Below, piece after piece: positions 1 to 7,566 of a DNA stretch of 39,873 bases; position 1 is the stretch's first letter; the number at the start of each line of letters is the position of its first letter. Made by a program: the position numbers and the translations under genes. Source of the stretch: Roseburia sp. (GTDB lineage: Bacteria; Bacillota; Clostridia; Lachnospirales; Lachnospiraceae); assembly GCA_023664725.1 (NCBI GenBank), contig JAMPFA010000014.1, positions 1-39,873 on the forward strand, given 5' to 3'. The notes beneath the pieces are model-generated. The model was given only the letters and a program-made list of their open reading frames with translations. It did no database searches and had not been told where the DNA came from.

Positions 1-114
1 TGTCTTATACAGCGCAAGCAAATTCTTTTTATCTTGGAAAAGGTCTAAAAACACGCTGTTTTTTGCGGTACGCTTTGCCTTGACTTCCTGTGTCCGCTTT
101 GCATCGTCCTGCAC
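1..114 (-). CDS. Rpn / PD-(D/E)XK nuclease-transposase family protein, N-terminal part only
   Basis: Reading the minus strand from a GTG at 112-114 gives a frame that stays open to the window edge. It contains KNSVFLDLFQDKKNLLALYK, the usual N-terminal segment of Rpn-family recombination-promoting nucleases (PD-(D/E)XK transposase family) of Firmicutes. The nuclease core would lie left of the window. The start is uncertain: a stop lies only about 10 codons upstream in frame, and the nearest purine-rich stretch (GAGGAA) sits rather far from the GTG, so the gene could be 5'-damaged. Family known, function of this copy inferred. Confidence 0.55.
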   Translation of the reverse strand, partial: MQDDAKRTQEVKAKRTAKNSVFLDLFQDKKNLLALYKT

Positions 115-457
115 TTTATCACCCCAGTTTCCTCAAATCCATGCAGCTTGAACTACTAATGTTCAAGCTGATATGACAGAAAATACTATCACTTACTCCT
201 GCCACACCTTAATTATACAGAAAAATGTCCGTGTTTACAATAAAATTCATATGAATTTCCTGTAATTATGTAACAGTTTCGGTCCGTGCTAAACAAGTCC
301 CACTGGGACTTAGCACCGTTCCGCCCATCTTACAAAATAAATCATCATCCTTTTGCAAGTAAGCTTGAACCGTCTGATGATTCATTTTGACGATGGCTGA
401 ACTGTTAATTTTCACTTCAGCAAATTGATTTCCGTGCAAGCAATGCTGAACTGTCAC
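115..457. other. Intergenic region between divergent genes
   Basis: No convincing gene is seen here. A 63-codon minus-strand frame at 266-457 has no family resemblance and no good ribosome site, so it is not called. The stretch presumably carries the leader of the leftward nuclease gene and upstream DNA of the rightward Imm26 gene. Confidence 0.4.
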
Positions 458-486
458 TGGAAAACAGGGGAGAATCGTGATATAAT
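458..486 (+). promoter_or_regulatory. Candidate sigma-A promoter for the Imm26/AAA-ATPase pair
   Basis: A perfect TATAAT (481-486) lies 17 bp downstream of TGGAAA (458-463, 4/6 match to TTGACA). It is about 75 bp upstream of the ATG at 560, which has an AAAGGA ribosome site. No other good promoter is seen before the AAA-ATPase gene, so both plus-strand genes may be read from here. Confidence 0.45.
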
Positions 487-559
487 CAAAACGTCAGTAT
501 TGTTGGCCAAAAAAAGGGTATAAATAAACTGGAATCTTACCGGATGAAAGGAAAATAAA

Positions 560-1561
560 ATGGAACTGACAAACGAACAGCGGAAATATCTCGGCCTGGA
601 GCTTGTCGAGCCGAATTGGGAGCGTGTTGAACTCCCAAGCAATTGTCTGAAACCGGAACTGTCAACGGGAAAAAACATCCTGTTTTTTGACGGCGATGTC
701 CTCCGAAAGGTGATCTTCTTATATAATTACGACAGCGGATTTTTTAGCGAAGATTCCTATCGGCTCCCCACCCAGGACAACCGCACCATGATTGCGCCCT
801 TGACGAAAAGGGGCAAACCAAAACGCCTAAACGGTGTCAACATTCAACGCTGCACGCCCTACGGCGTATATGTCAAGTACGATGGAGGGACTTTTCGGAT
901 AGCGAACCACACCACACAGCAGACCTACTATTCTTCCGCAGAGGAGGGGATTCCACCTATGGAACAGGGCGCATTCCAAAAGTTTCTGGACAAATGGATA
1001 AAAGATACCACCGATGTGGACTTGGCTGACATACAATCATTTGCGCACAGGAAACGAAAACATTGCAAATATAAAGAAGGAGATTTCTTCCGTTTCAAAT
1101 ATGACCGTAGAAACTATGGCTATGGACGGATCTTATTGGATGTAAGGAAATTTATCAAAGACGGCGGAACATTCTGGGATGTTCTATTTGGAAAGCCTCT
1201 TTGCGTTTCCGTTTATCATATCATTACGGAAAATCCAAACGTGAGTGTGGAAGAGCTGCAAACGCTCCAAAGCTGCCCGTCACAATACATAATGGACAAT
1301 CGCTTTTTTTATGGAGAATATGAGATTATCGGGAATGCGCCGGCGCCAGAAAACGCTGATTATCCGATTATGTATGGACGTTCTATTGACTACCATGACC
1401 AAAATAAAATTTGCTTTTGCCGTGGCAGGGAATACCGTGAAATTCCCCTTGAAGGAAATGAGCTCTTCCCCACAGATTTCAGCAACAAGGGGATCGGATT
1501 TTGTGTTAAGGCAGATGGAAACATCGCGATAACTGTGGGACAGAAAAACGGTAATACTTGA
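560..1561 (+). CDS. Imm26-like immunity domain protein
   Basis: A 333-residue soluble protein with no signal peptide or membrane segment. The centre, about residues 170-230, has the pattern YKEGDFFRFKYD followed by GYGRILLDV, which resembles the immunity-26 (Imm26) family, whose members are linked to polymorphic toxin loci. The N-terminal half and C-terminal third are not recognised. The ATG is preceded by AAAGGA at good spacing. The gene ends 15 bp before the GTG of the AAA-ATPase gene, so they are probably co-transcribed. No cognate toxin is visible in the window. The Imm26 match is by eye; function is inferred. Confidence 0.55.
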   Translation: MELTNEQRKYLGLELVEPNWERVELPSNCLKPELSTGKNILFFDGDVLRKVIFLYNYDSGFFSEDSYRLPTQDNRTMIAPLTKRGKPKRLNGVNIQRCTPYGVYVKYDGGTFRIANHTTQQTYYSSAEEGIPPMEQGAFQKFLDKWIKDTTDVDLADIQSFAHRKRKHCKYKEGDFFRFKYDRRNYGYGRILLDVRKFIKDGGTFWDVLFGKPLCVSVYHIITENPNVSVEELQTLQSCPSQYIMDNRFFYGEYEIIGNAPAPENADYPIMYGRSIDYHDQNKICFCRGREYREIPLEGNELFPTDFSNKGIGFCVKADGNIAITVGQKNGNT

Positions 1562-1830
1562 TTGGGAGGTACAACTGTGGGAATATACTTAAATCCTGGA
1601 AACAGAAGTTTTTGGAAAACTTTACGCTCTGAAATCTACGTGGACAAAACAGAGCTGATAGACTACACCAACCAGCGGCTCAACACGAGGGAATCCTTTA
1701 TCTGCGTCAGCAGGCCCAGGCGGTTCGGCAAATCCATGGCCTTAGAAATGCTTGCCGCCTATTACAGCCGTGGCTGCGACTCCGCAGATTTATTCCGTGG
1801 CCTTAAAATAGAAAAAGCGGAAAGCTATCT
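1558..1830 (+). repeat. Direct repeat unit 1 of the AAA-ATPase tandem duplication
   Basis: This segment, from the ribosome site through about codon 85, recurs at offset 1584 (about 3142-3414) with only scattered substitutions. Even the leader GGAGGTACAACTGTGGG is shared, so the duplicated unit included the translation signals. Confidence 0.8.
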
Positions 1831-3139
1831 GGAACACCGAAACCGATACGACGTGATTTTTCTGAATATGCAGCGTTTTTTAAGCAGGGCAAAAAAACTG
1901 GATTTGACAGACTATTTAGAGCAGGCAGTGCTAGCGGATATCCGTGAGGTTTACGGGGAATTTTTTCCAAAACAGGAGACAAACCTTGCCGCCGCACTGG
2001 AACAGATTTATGCCAAAACCGGCAGAGAGTTTATCTTTCTCATCGACGAGTGGGACTGCGTCATGCGAGAAAAGCAGGAGGCGGAGGATCTGCACAAAAG
2101 CTACCTGGACTTTCTGCGAAACCTCCTGAAAGACCAGCCCTATGTGGCCCTTGCCTACATGACAGGCATCCTCCCGGTAAAAAAATACGGCTCCCACTCC
2201 GCCCTGAATATGTTCCGGGAATACTCCATGACAGACCAGAGAGCCCTGGAGGAATACACTGGCTTTACCGAACAGGAGGTAGCGCATCTGTGCGAAACAT
2301 ATGAGATGGATTTTCACGAAATCAGCGGCTGGTATGACGGATACCGCTTTACAAAATTTCAGCACATCTACAACCCAAAATCGGTGGTGGAGGCGTTAAG
2401 CTGCGGCCGCTGCTCCAACTACTGGACTTCCACAGAGACCTACGAGGCCTTAAAAGTCTACATGGACATGGATTTTGACGGACTGCGATCGGACATGGTA
2501 CACATGCTTGGGGGCGGACGCATACCGGTAAACACCCGCAGCTTTCAAAACGACATGCAGACTTTCCACACCAAGGACGACGTACTCACGCTGCTAATCC
2601 ACCTGGGATATCTGGGGTACGATTCCGCCGCAAAAGAAACCTTTATCCCCAACAGGGAGATTATCGAGGAATTTGAAAACGCCATGAGCGTAGGGGGATG
2701 GCCGGAGGTTATGCGTGTGCTAAAGGCGTCAAAAAAGCTTTTGGAGGACACCCTCTCCGGCAGCGGGGCAGCGGTTGCGGCCGCCCTGGATCTGGCGCAC
2801 ACAGAGGTTTCCTCCATTTTAACCTACAACGATGAAAACTCCCTCGCCTGCGCCATCGGCCTTGCCTATTACAGCGCAAGGCAGACCTACAAGCTGATCC
2901 GGGAACTGCCCGCCGGACGTGGCTTTGCAGACATTGTGTTCCTTCCCCTGCCCTCCTCCCAAAAGCCCGCCCTTGTGGTGGAATTAAAATGCGACAAAAC
3001 TGCCCAGGCCGCCATCTGGCAGATAAAGGAGCGGCAGTATACAAAGGCGTTGGAAGGATATGCGGGGGAGATTTTGCTGGTGGGGATTAACTACGACAGG
3101 GACACCAAGAAACATAGCTGTGAGATTGAAAAACTGTAA
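1577..3139 (+). CDS. AAA-ATPase with C-terminal PD-(D/E)XK nuclease domain
   Basis: A 520-residue protein of the AAA-ATPase-like (DUF1703-type) family common in Firmicutes and Bacteroidetes. The N-terminal part carries RPRRFGKSMALEML (Walker A, GKS, about residue 50), then FLIDEWDC (Walker B) near 155, and a conserved TGILPVKKYGSHSALNMF segment. The C-terminal end has GRGFADIVF and VVELKCDK, fitting the D and E-x-K of a PD-(D/E)XK nuclease. The start is taken as GTG 1577 because GGGAGG lies 7 bp upstream and the tandem copy starts at the equivalent GTG. The biological role of the family is not established; links to mobile elements are often suggested. Confidence 0.8.
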   Translation: MGIYLNPGNRSFWKTLRSEIYVDKTELIDYTNQRLNTRESFICVSRPRRFGKSMALEMLAAYYSRGCDSADLFRGLKIEKAESYLEHRNRYDVIFLNMQRFLSRAKKLDLTDYLEQAVLADIREVYGEFFPKQETNLAAALEQIYAKTGREFIFLIDEWDCVMREKQEAEDLHKSYLDFLRNLLKDQPYVALAYMTGILPVKKYGSHSALNMFREYSMTDQRALEEYTGFTEQEVAHLCETYEMDFHEISGWYDGYRFTKFQHIYNPKSVVEALSCGRCSNYWTSTETYEALKVYMDMDFDGLRSDMVHMLGGGRIPVNTRSFQNDMQTFHTKDDVLTLLIHLGYLGYDSAAKETFIPNREIIEEFENAMSVGGWPEVMRVLKASKKLLEDTLSGSGAAVAAALDLAHTEVSSILTYNDENSLACAIGLAYYSARQTYKLIRELPAGRGFADIVFLPLPSSQKPALVVELKCDKTAQAAIWQIKERQYTKALEGYAGEILLVGINYDRDTKKHSCEIEKL

Positions 3140-3160
3140 TCTTGATTTGGAGGTACAACT

Positions 3161-3703
3161 GTGGGAATATACTTAAATTCTGGAAATAGAAGTTTTTGGA
3201 AAACTTTACGCTCTGAAATCTATGTGGACAAAACAGGGCTGATCGCCTACACCAACCAGCAGCTCAACACGAGGGAATCCTTTATCTGCGTCAGCAGGCC
3301 CAGGCGGTTCGGCAAATCCATGGCCTTAGAAATGCTTGCCGCCTATTACAGCCGTGGCTGCGACTCCGCAGATTTATGCCATGGCCTTAAAATAGAAAAA
3401 GCGGAAAACTATCTGGAACACCTGAATAAATACGATGTGATTTTTCTGAATATGCAGCAGTTTCTAAGCGAATCTGCCCCCGGAAAATTCACAGACTACC
3501 TGGAACAAGAAGTACTTGAGGAACTTTTGAAAAAATATGAAAAATTTTTTCAAATTACTGGACTTCCACCGAAACCTACGAAGCCCTTAAAATCTATATG
3601 GATATGGATTTTGACGGCCTCCGCTCACGAATTATACAGATGCTTGGCGGCAGACGTGTCAAAGTGAATACCCTCAGTTTCCAGAACGATATGCGAAATT
3701 TCA
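3161..3703 (+). pseudogene. Tandem, internally deleted copy of the AAA-ATPase gene
   Basis: Starts with the same ribosome site and GTG as the gene at 1577 and is nearly identical over about the first 85 codons, including Walker A. It diverges after about 3415. After an EKFFQ-like segment the DNA jumps to the region matching the middle of the intact gene (NYWTSTETYEALK, DMDFDGLRS, NTLSFQNDM), but in another reading frame. The segment containing Walker B is missing, and the copy ends without the nuclease domain. This looks like a duplication followed by an internal deletion and 3' truncation. Confidence 0.8.
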
Positions 3704-3799
3704 AAAAACACCATCCACAAAAATGGTTATTCCCTCAACTTTTTCTCCCGTTTGTTCATTTTCAAACTCTTCTGTCATCATAGAAATCGTCTTTTTCAT
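3701..3799 (-). CDS. Small protein, probably 3'-truncated
   Basis: A 32-codon frame beginning MKKTISMMTEEFENEQTGEK with a strong GGAGG 8 bp upstream. It stops exactly where the plus-strand AAA pseudogene homology ends (about 3703), which suggests the duplication/deletion event cut off its 3' part. Function unknown. It follows the interrupted gene at 3812-4042 and may have been in one operon with it. Confidence 0.4.
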   Translation of the reverse strand: MKKTISMMTEEFENEQTGEKVEGITIFVDGVF

Positions 3800-3811
3800 C
3801 AATTCATCCTC

Positions 3812-4042
3812 CTAACAATCTTTTACCAATATATGCCTTGGCGGGTTATAATTTTGATAAGCCTTTTCTCTGGCCATTATTTTATCTTCTTCAGAAAGCG
3901 TATCAGAAAAATCAAACTTACCATCTTTTATAAAAAATTAATCTCGAAATATAACTTCTTTTTTAACATGTTCATACAAGTTTGCACACCACGGATATTG
4001 CTTGTCAACTTTTAAAGGCTTTAGACAATTCGGATGAACCAT
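3812..4042 (-). pseudogene. Small gene with an in-frame stop
   Basis: One minus-strand frame runs from ATG 4042 (MVHPNCLKPLKVDKQYPW) to TAG 3812, ending in NPPRHILVKDC, but carries a TAA at 3938-3940. Both halves look coding in the same frame, so a roughly 76-residue protein seems to have been killed by a stop codon. No family is recognised. It lies in the immunity-gene patch between the SUKH gene and the truncated small protein. Confidence 0.4.
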
Positions 4043-4127
4043 ATGCATATTTTTGTTGTCTGTCTGCACTCCAACCACTTTTTCTTAGAACATTTAGGAC
4101 ATATTCATCTAATTCTTCAATATTCAT
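4005..4127 (-). pseudogene. Possible SUKH-type immunity gene relic
   Basis: A 40-codon frame, with a start (MNIEELDEYVLNVLRKSGWS) that resembles the N-terminus of SUKH-3 immunity proteins (short helix then a K-x-GW motif). It then runs out into a stop and overlaps the next relic. No strong ribosome site. The likeness is short, so this is tentative. Confidence 0.25.
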
Positions 4128-4171
4128 ACCGAACTCACATCATGCTTAAAATCATACATCCCAATTTTCTA

Positions 4172-4765
4172 TCATTCTTCTTCCGTTATAAAATCATACT
4201 CATTCTCCATCAACATTTGCAAATATTCATCAAAACTATCCGCAATAACCACAATCTCATCCGGATCGTGTAAGTATCTTACAACCTGCCCTTTCTTCCC
4301 CTTCGGTGATGGCGAAAAATCAATATATAGCTGAGATGTCCCTCCGTTATTCATGCAATCAGAAAAATGGAGCCAGCACATTTCATCGGCCTTATCCGTG
4401 ATTTTTTCATCAATCTCAACATCATCTCCAAATTCTCTGTTAATATAATCCATCAGCCAGTCTAATTCCTCATTATCCCTCATCTGCTCGACAGAAAGCA
4501 AATAATAGGGATACTCTTCCACATCAGAACCCAGAAGATAAAAAGCGATTTCTTTTCCCGCATACTCTCTCCAGTATGTTCCATCCACAATTTTCAGTAA
4601 TTGCAGTAAATTGTCCGGGATATCGGGATATAACGTCCTCAGTTTTTCCATATCCTCTTCACTGGCTCCATGAATTATCTCCTCAAAATCATCCCACTGC
4701 TCTCTCATGCCATTTTCATAGTAGGCCGTTTTTAATCCATCCATATACTTTTGAGCAATATTCAT
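4172..4765 (-). CDS. SMI1/KNR4 (SUKH) family immunity protein
   Basis: A 197-residue acidic protein. Features of the SUKH superfamily are visible: an N-terminal helix, the segment LRTLYPDIPDNLLQLLKIVDG (residues about 42-62), an aromatic YWREYAGKEIAFYLLG strand region, then late DPDEIVVIADSFDEYLQML. Family members usually neutralise nuclease or deaminase toxins in contact-dependent or polymorphic toxin systems. AAGGAG lies 7 bp before the ATG. It is followed by relics and preceded by another small gene of probable immunity type; no toxin gene is in view. Confidence 0.75.
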   Translation of the reverse strand: MNIAQKYMDGLKTAYYENGMREQWDDFEEIIHGASEEDMEKLRTLYPDIPDNLLQLLKIVDGTYWREYAGKEIAFYLLGSDVEEYPYYLLSVEQMRDNEELDWLMDYINREFGDDVEIDEKITDKADEMCWLHFSDCMNNGGTSQLYIDFSPSPKGKKGQVVRYLHDPDEIVVIADSFDEYLQMLMENEYDFITEEE

Positions 4766-4786
4766 AACATTCTCCTTGTATAAAAA

Positions 4787-5101
4787 TTAATTTCTTATCG
4801 TGTTCACATGCGCATCAATTATATCCTTTATTTCATCCAAATAATCCGGTATAGCACACAATTTCTCCATTTCCACCAACGAACAATTTTCCCAATATTC
4901 TGGAACATAAGCAGAAGAATGAGAAAATATCTTACATTCACTACACCAAACCCACAAACCGCCTCTCCTTGTTGCATTATTGTAAACATGCATATACATA
5001 TGTGCAGCATTCTTTTTACATACAGGACATATTGCAGGAAATTTGTCTTTATTCTTCTTTACATATAATTCCTCTATTTTATCATTATCGTCTTTCCACA
5101 T
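4787..5101 (-). CDS. Small Cys-containing protein, possible immunity protein
   Basis: 104 residues from the ATG at 5101, which has a GGAG ribosome site about 10 bp upstream; a longer frame to 5194 lacks one. It contains CPVCKKNAAHMYMHVYNN (about 27-44) and a later WCSEC, two CxxC-type pairs that could bind zinc as a ribbon. The C-terminal part is helical. It sits 21 bp upstream of the SUKH gene on the same strand, so it probably belongs to the same immunity cluster. No named family is recognised. Confidence 0.55.
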   Translation of the reverse strand: MWKDDNDKIEELYVKKNKDKFPAICPVCKKNAAHMYMHVYNNATRRGGLWVWCSECKIFSHSSAYVPEYWENCSLVEMEKLCAIPDYLDEIKDIIDAHVNTIRN

Positions 5102-5171
5102 TTTTGTGTTTCTCCTTTTACATATTCTGCCTATTTCAAATAATTTTGTAACCCTGTATTTCAGAATATGA

Positions 5172-5243
5172 GTTGTGCAAGATAGACAAATCACATTTCG
5201 TCAAAGGGGGATTCCTTATAACCCGTCGTCTATCCTGCACAAC
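5172..5243. repeat. Imperfect inverted repeat (16-bp arms)
   Basis: Arms 5172-5187 (GTTGTGCAAGATAGAC) and 5228-5243 are reverse complements with one mismatch and enclose 40 bp. There is no T-run at the outer edges, so a plain terminator is unlikely. It lies in the gap between two small minus-strand genes; it may be a tiny palindromic element or a structured leader. Confidence 0.5.
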
Positions 5244-5253
5244 ATAGAATATC

Positions 5254-5403
5254 TTACATCTTATCATCATTACACAGTGCTTCATATTTTTTCGTAAATT
5301 CCTGATACTCTTCCAGTGTTTTGCACTCCTTCAAATCGTTCAGTATCCGTGCCCGTTCTAATTTCCGTGCTAAGCTTTCAATAACTTCTGCATTCGTTGG
5401 CAT
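5254..5403 (-). CDS. Small hypothetical protein (49 aa)
   Basis: A 49-residue, helical, charged protein beginning MPTNAEVIESLARKLERARI. An AGGTGATC stretch precedes the ATG. No family recognised. The heptad-like pattern suggests a short coiled coil. Confidence 0.45.
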   Translation of the reverse strand: MPTNAEVIESLARKLERARILNDLKECKTLEEYQEFTKKYEALCNDDKM

Positions 5404-5561
5404 ATGATCACCTGCTTTCTTCCTGCTCATTAAAATTGACTTTCATCAGTACTTTGTTACACCTGCATTATATCAAAAACTCCCCTTGCGTGTAAACCCC
5501 GGCCTCAGCCAGACCACCCCCATCAGCAACACATTTAGCCCAAACTACAACACTTCCTCTA

Positions 5562-6259
5562 TCAAACATAAGGAAACACAATCTCCACAATAAATCTCCC
5601 ATCTTCCACCCTTGCCCCCATCTCCCCGCCCATGCGAAGGGTCAGTTCCCTGGCAATGGGATGCGCTTTACCCCTATATCACTGCAGAGAACCATGGCCG
5701 TACTTTCCTCCACTGACAGCTTGGGGCAAATCCCCTTTTCTTTCCATTGCTCATAGAAAGAAAACAGGCTGTCCAAAACCAGTTTCGTAAAATCCTGCCG
5801 TTTTAGGGCAAGCTGATAAGATTCATTCTGCAGCTTCGTGTAGGTGAACAATTCCTCCAGCAAAACCGACAGATCATCCATCCTCTCTCTTATGGTCTGG
5901 CCGTAATACTCCTTTTTCTCAATATCCTCTTCCCCTGCATACAGCTCAAAAAATCCTTTCAGGGATGTGAGGGGCGTGCGGATGTCATGGGAGATATTTG
6001 TCAGTGTTTCCTTTAACTGCTGCTCCTTCCTTTTTATGGAAAGGCTCTCCTCCTCCTGCCTGTCAGCCAGCCGGTTAATCTGGTCTGCAAGGTCAACAAT
6101 CTCTTGTTTGCACAGCTGTGTCTGAACCCTCTGATTGGTCCTCTCCTCAAGCAAAAATTCAATCTGACGGCAGATATCGCCAATCTCCCGCCGATACAGC
6201 CAGTATTTTACCACCGTAACTATTGACACAAGAAGTATTCCAAACCATAACCATTCCAT
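5562..6259 (-). pseudogene. Sensor histidine kinase with deleted ATPase domain
   Basis: The frame starts with one membrane helix (MEWLWFGILLVSIVTVV), then a coiled-coil linker and a HisKA domain with NISHDIRTPLTSL (phospho-acceptor His about residue 91). After LCSDIGVKRI the sequence jumps to IARELTLRMGGEMGARVE, the C-terminal end of a HATPase_c domain, in another frame, ending at 5562. The N, G1 and F boxes are missing, so an internal deletion removed nearly all ATP-binding sequence. The short N-terminal part and the adjacent ABC genes suggest a lantibiotic/bacitracin-type resistance sensor. Non-functional as a kinase. Confidence 0.8.
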
Positions 6260-6271
6260 ATAAAACTTCCT

Positions 6272-6845
6272 CTACACAACATCTTTCTTTGTAAAATAAA
6301 CTGCTCCAAGCCCATAGTAAATCAGTGAAAAAAACACTCCCACTGTGATGCTGGCTGCAGTGCTCTTTAGCACTGTGGTGAGCATCGACATACCTCCCAG
6401 AAATGCCAGAAACAATACGCACATCACCAGCAGCAAAGCTCCCGTTTCCTTTATGTTCTCTGCGCCAAATCGGAACACATACTCATCTTTTAACAGGAAC
6501 CACAGTGAAAAAAACTGCACCACTCCGTAAATCACCATTGCAACAAGCACATAAACGGCATTTACAAAGACTTTGGATAAAAAAATATCCGTTTTATGCT
6601 TTGTCTGCCCTGCAATATTTTTTAAAAAACCACTTTTTATCTCCCCGTTAAAATAAATCACACAGCCGATCGTCAAAAACATCAGGACAATCCCCGATGC
6701 CACATCGGAATTGTAAAATTCCAGAAAAGTGGGAATCTCCCCATTTTCTTTCTCCGGCGCCTTCACTGCAATCCCAAAACTTCCCTCCACTTCCAGATTC
6801 TCTTCCCCTGTGTAAATCCCTGCCAGACCAGTAGAAGTATCCCCC
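6272..6845 (-). pseudogene. ABC-2 type permease relic fused to the ABC ATPase
   Basis: Codes for the C-terminal part of a lantibiotic-type ABC permease: a soluble stretch (EVEGSFGIAVKAP), then about four membrane segments such as GIVLMFLTIGCVIYF and ALLLVMCVLFLAFLGG. The N-terminal membrane segment and start are absent. Upstream the sequence runs straight into the ATPase gene through a join at a run of five G (6841-6845 on the plus strand); one G fewer would put ATPase and permease in one frame. A deletion has therefore removed the end of the ATPase gene and the start of the permease gene. Confidence 0.7.
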
Positions 6846-7566
6846 TCCTTTTGCCAGCTCCATATTCAGTTCTCCAATTCCTGTAACCGTATCGTAAATA
6901 TGGATACTGTCGGAAGAGATGACCTGGTAATTGCGGTAACCCATCTCCTCAGGGCATGCCTTTCCTGTGTCCCCTGTCCGTATCTCCGTGTAATCGCTGC
7001 ATTTCCTGTCCAGATTCTCTTTTGACAGTTCCTGGATCAACACGCCCTTATGGATAATGCCAAAGGTGTCCGCCACTTTGTAAAGCTCCTCCAAAATGTG
7101 GCTGGAAATGAGGATCGTCATATTTTTTTCTGCTTTCAGGGTAAGCAAGAGTTCCCGGATCTCCGCAATTCCCTGAGGGTCAAGACCGTTTACCGGCTCA
7201 TCTAAAATCAGCAGATCCGGCCTTCCCACCAGAGCCATGGCAATTCCCAGACGCTGCTTCATCCCCAGAGAAAACTGCTTTACCTTTTTTCCCTTTACAT
7301 TCTTTAATCCCACCGTCTCAAGAAGTTTTTCCTCATACCCCTTTTCATGGATTCCCAGAGCCAGACATTTCAAATGAAGATTCTCCTTTGCCCCCATTCC
7401 ATCGTAAAGCCCTGGCTGCTCAATAAGATTTCCAATGCGGCTGTGGTACTTTTTCGCCTCTCTGCCCGATGCGCCAAACAAAGACAGCTCCCCGGATGTG
7501 GGGGTGGAAAGCCCGCTTACCATCTTCATAAACGTAGTCTTCCCCGCACCGTTGGGACCAAGCTAC
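6846..7566 (-). pseudogene. Lantibiotic/bacitracin-type ABC transporter ATPase, split by the prophage
   Basis: The frame carries GPNGAGKTTF (Walker A, 7533-7562), Q-loop region, FSLGMKQRLGIAMAL (signature), LLILDEPVNGLDPQG (Walker B) and ILISSHIL (H-loop), like BcrA-type exporters. The first ~30 codons are missing. Just upstream of LGPNGAGK the frame meets a TAG in phage DNA, so the phage entered at Walker A. The 3' end is also damaged by fusion to the permease. The missing 5' part should lie at the far prophage end, right of the window. Confidence 0.85.

Noticed and set aside
266-457. 63-codon minus-strand frame in the left intergenic region
   Set aside because: No ribosome site, no family likeness, and it covers the candidate upstream region of the Imm26 gene.
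1558-3703. Duplicated segment as an insertion sequence
   Set aside because: No transposase or terminal inverted repeats; the repeat is simply two copies of one gene start.
6272-6790. Permease frame as a complete 172-residue gene
   Set aside because: Starts in the middle of a soluble loop, lacks the N-terminal membrane segment and joins directly to the ATPase sequence, so it is a relic.
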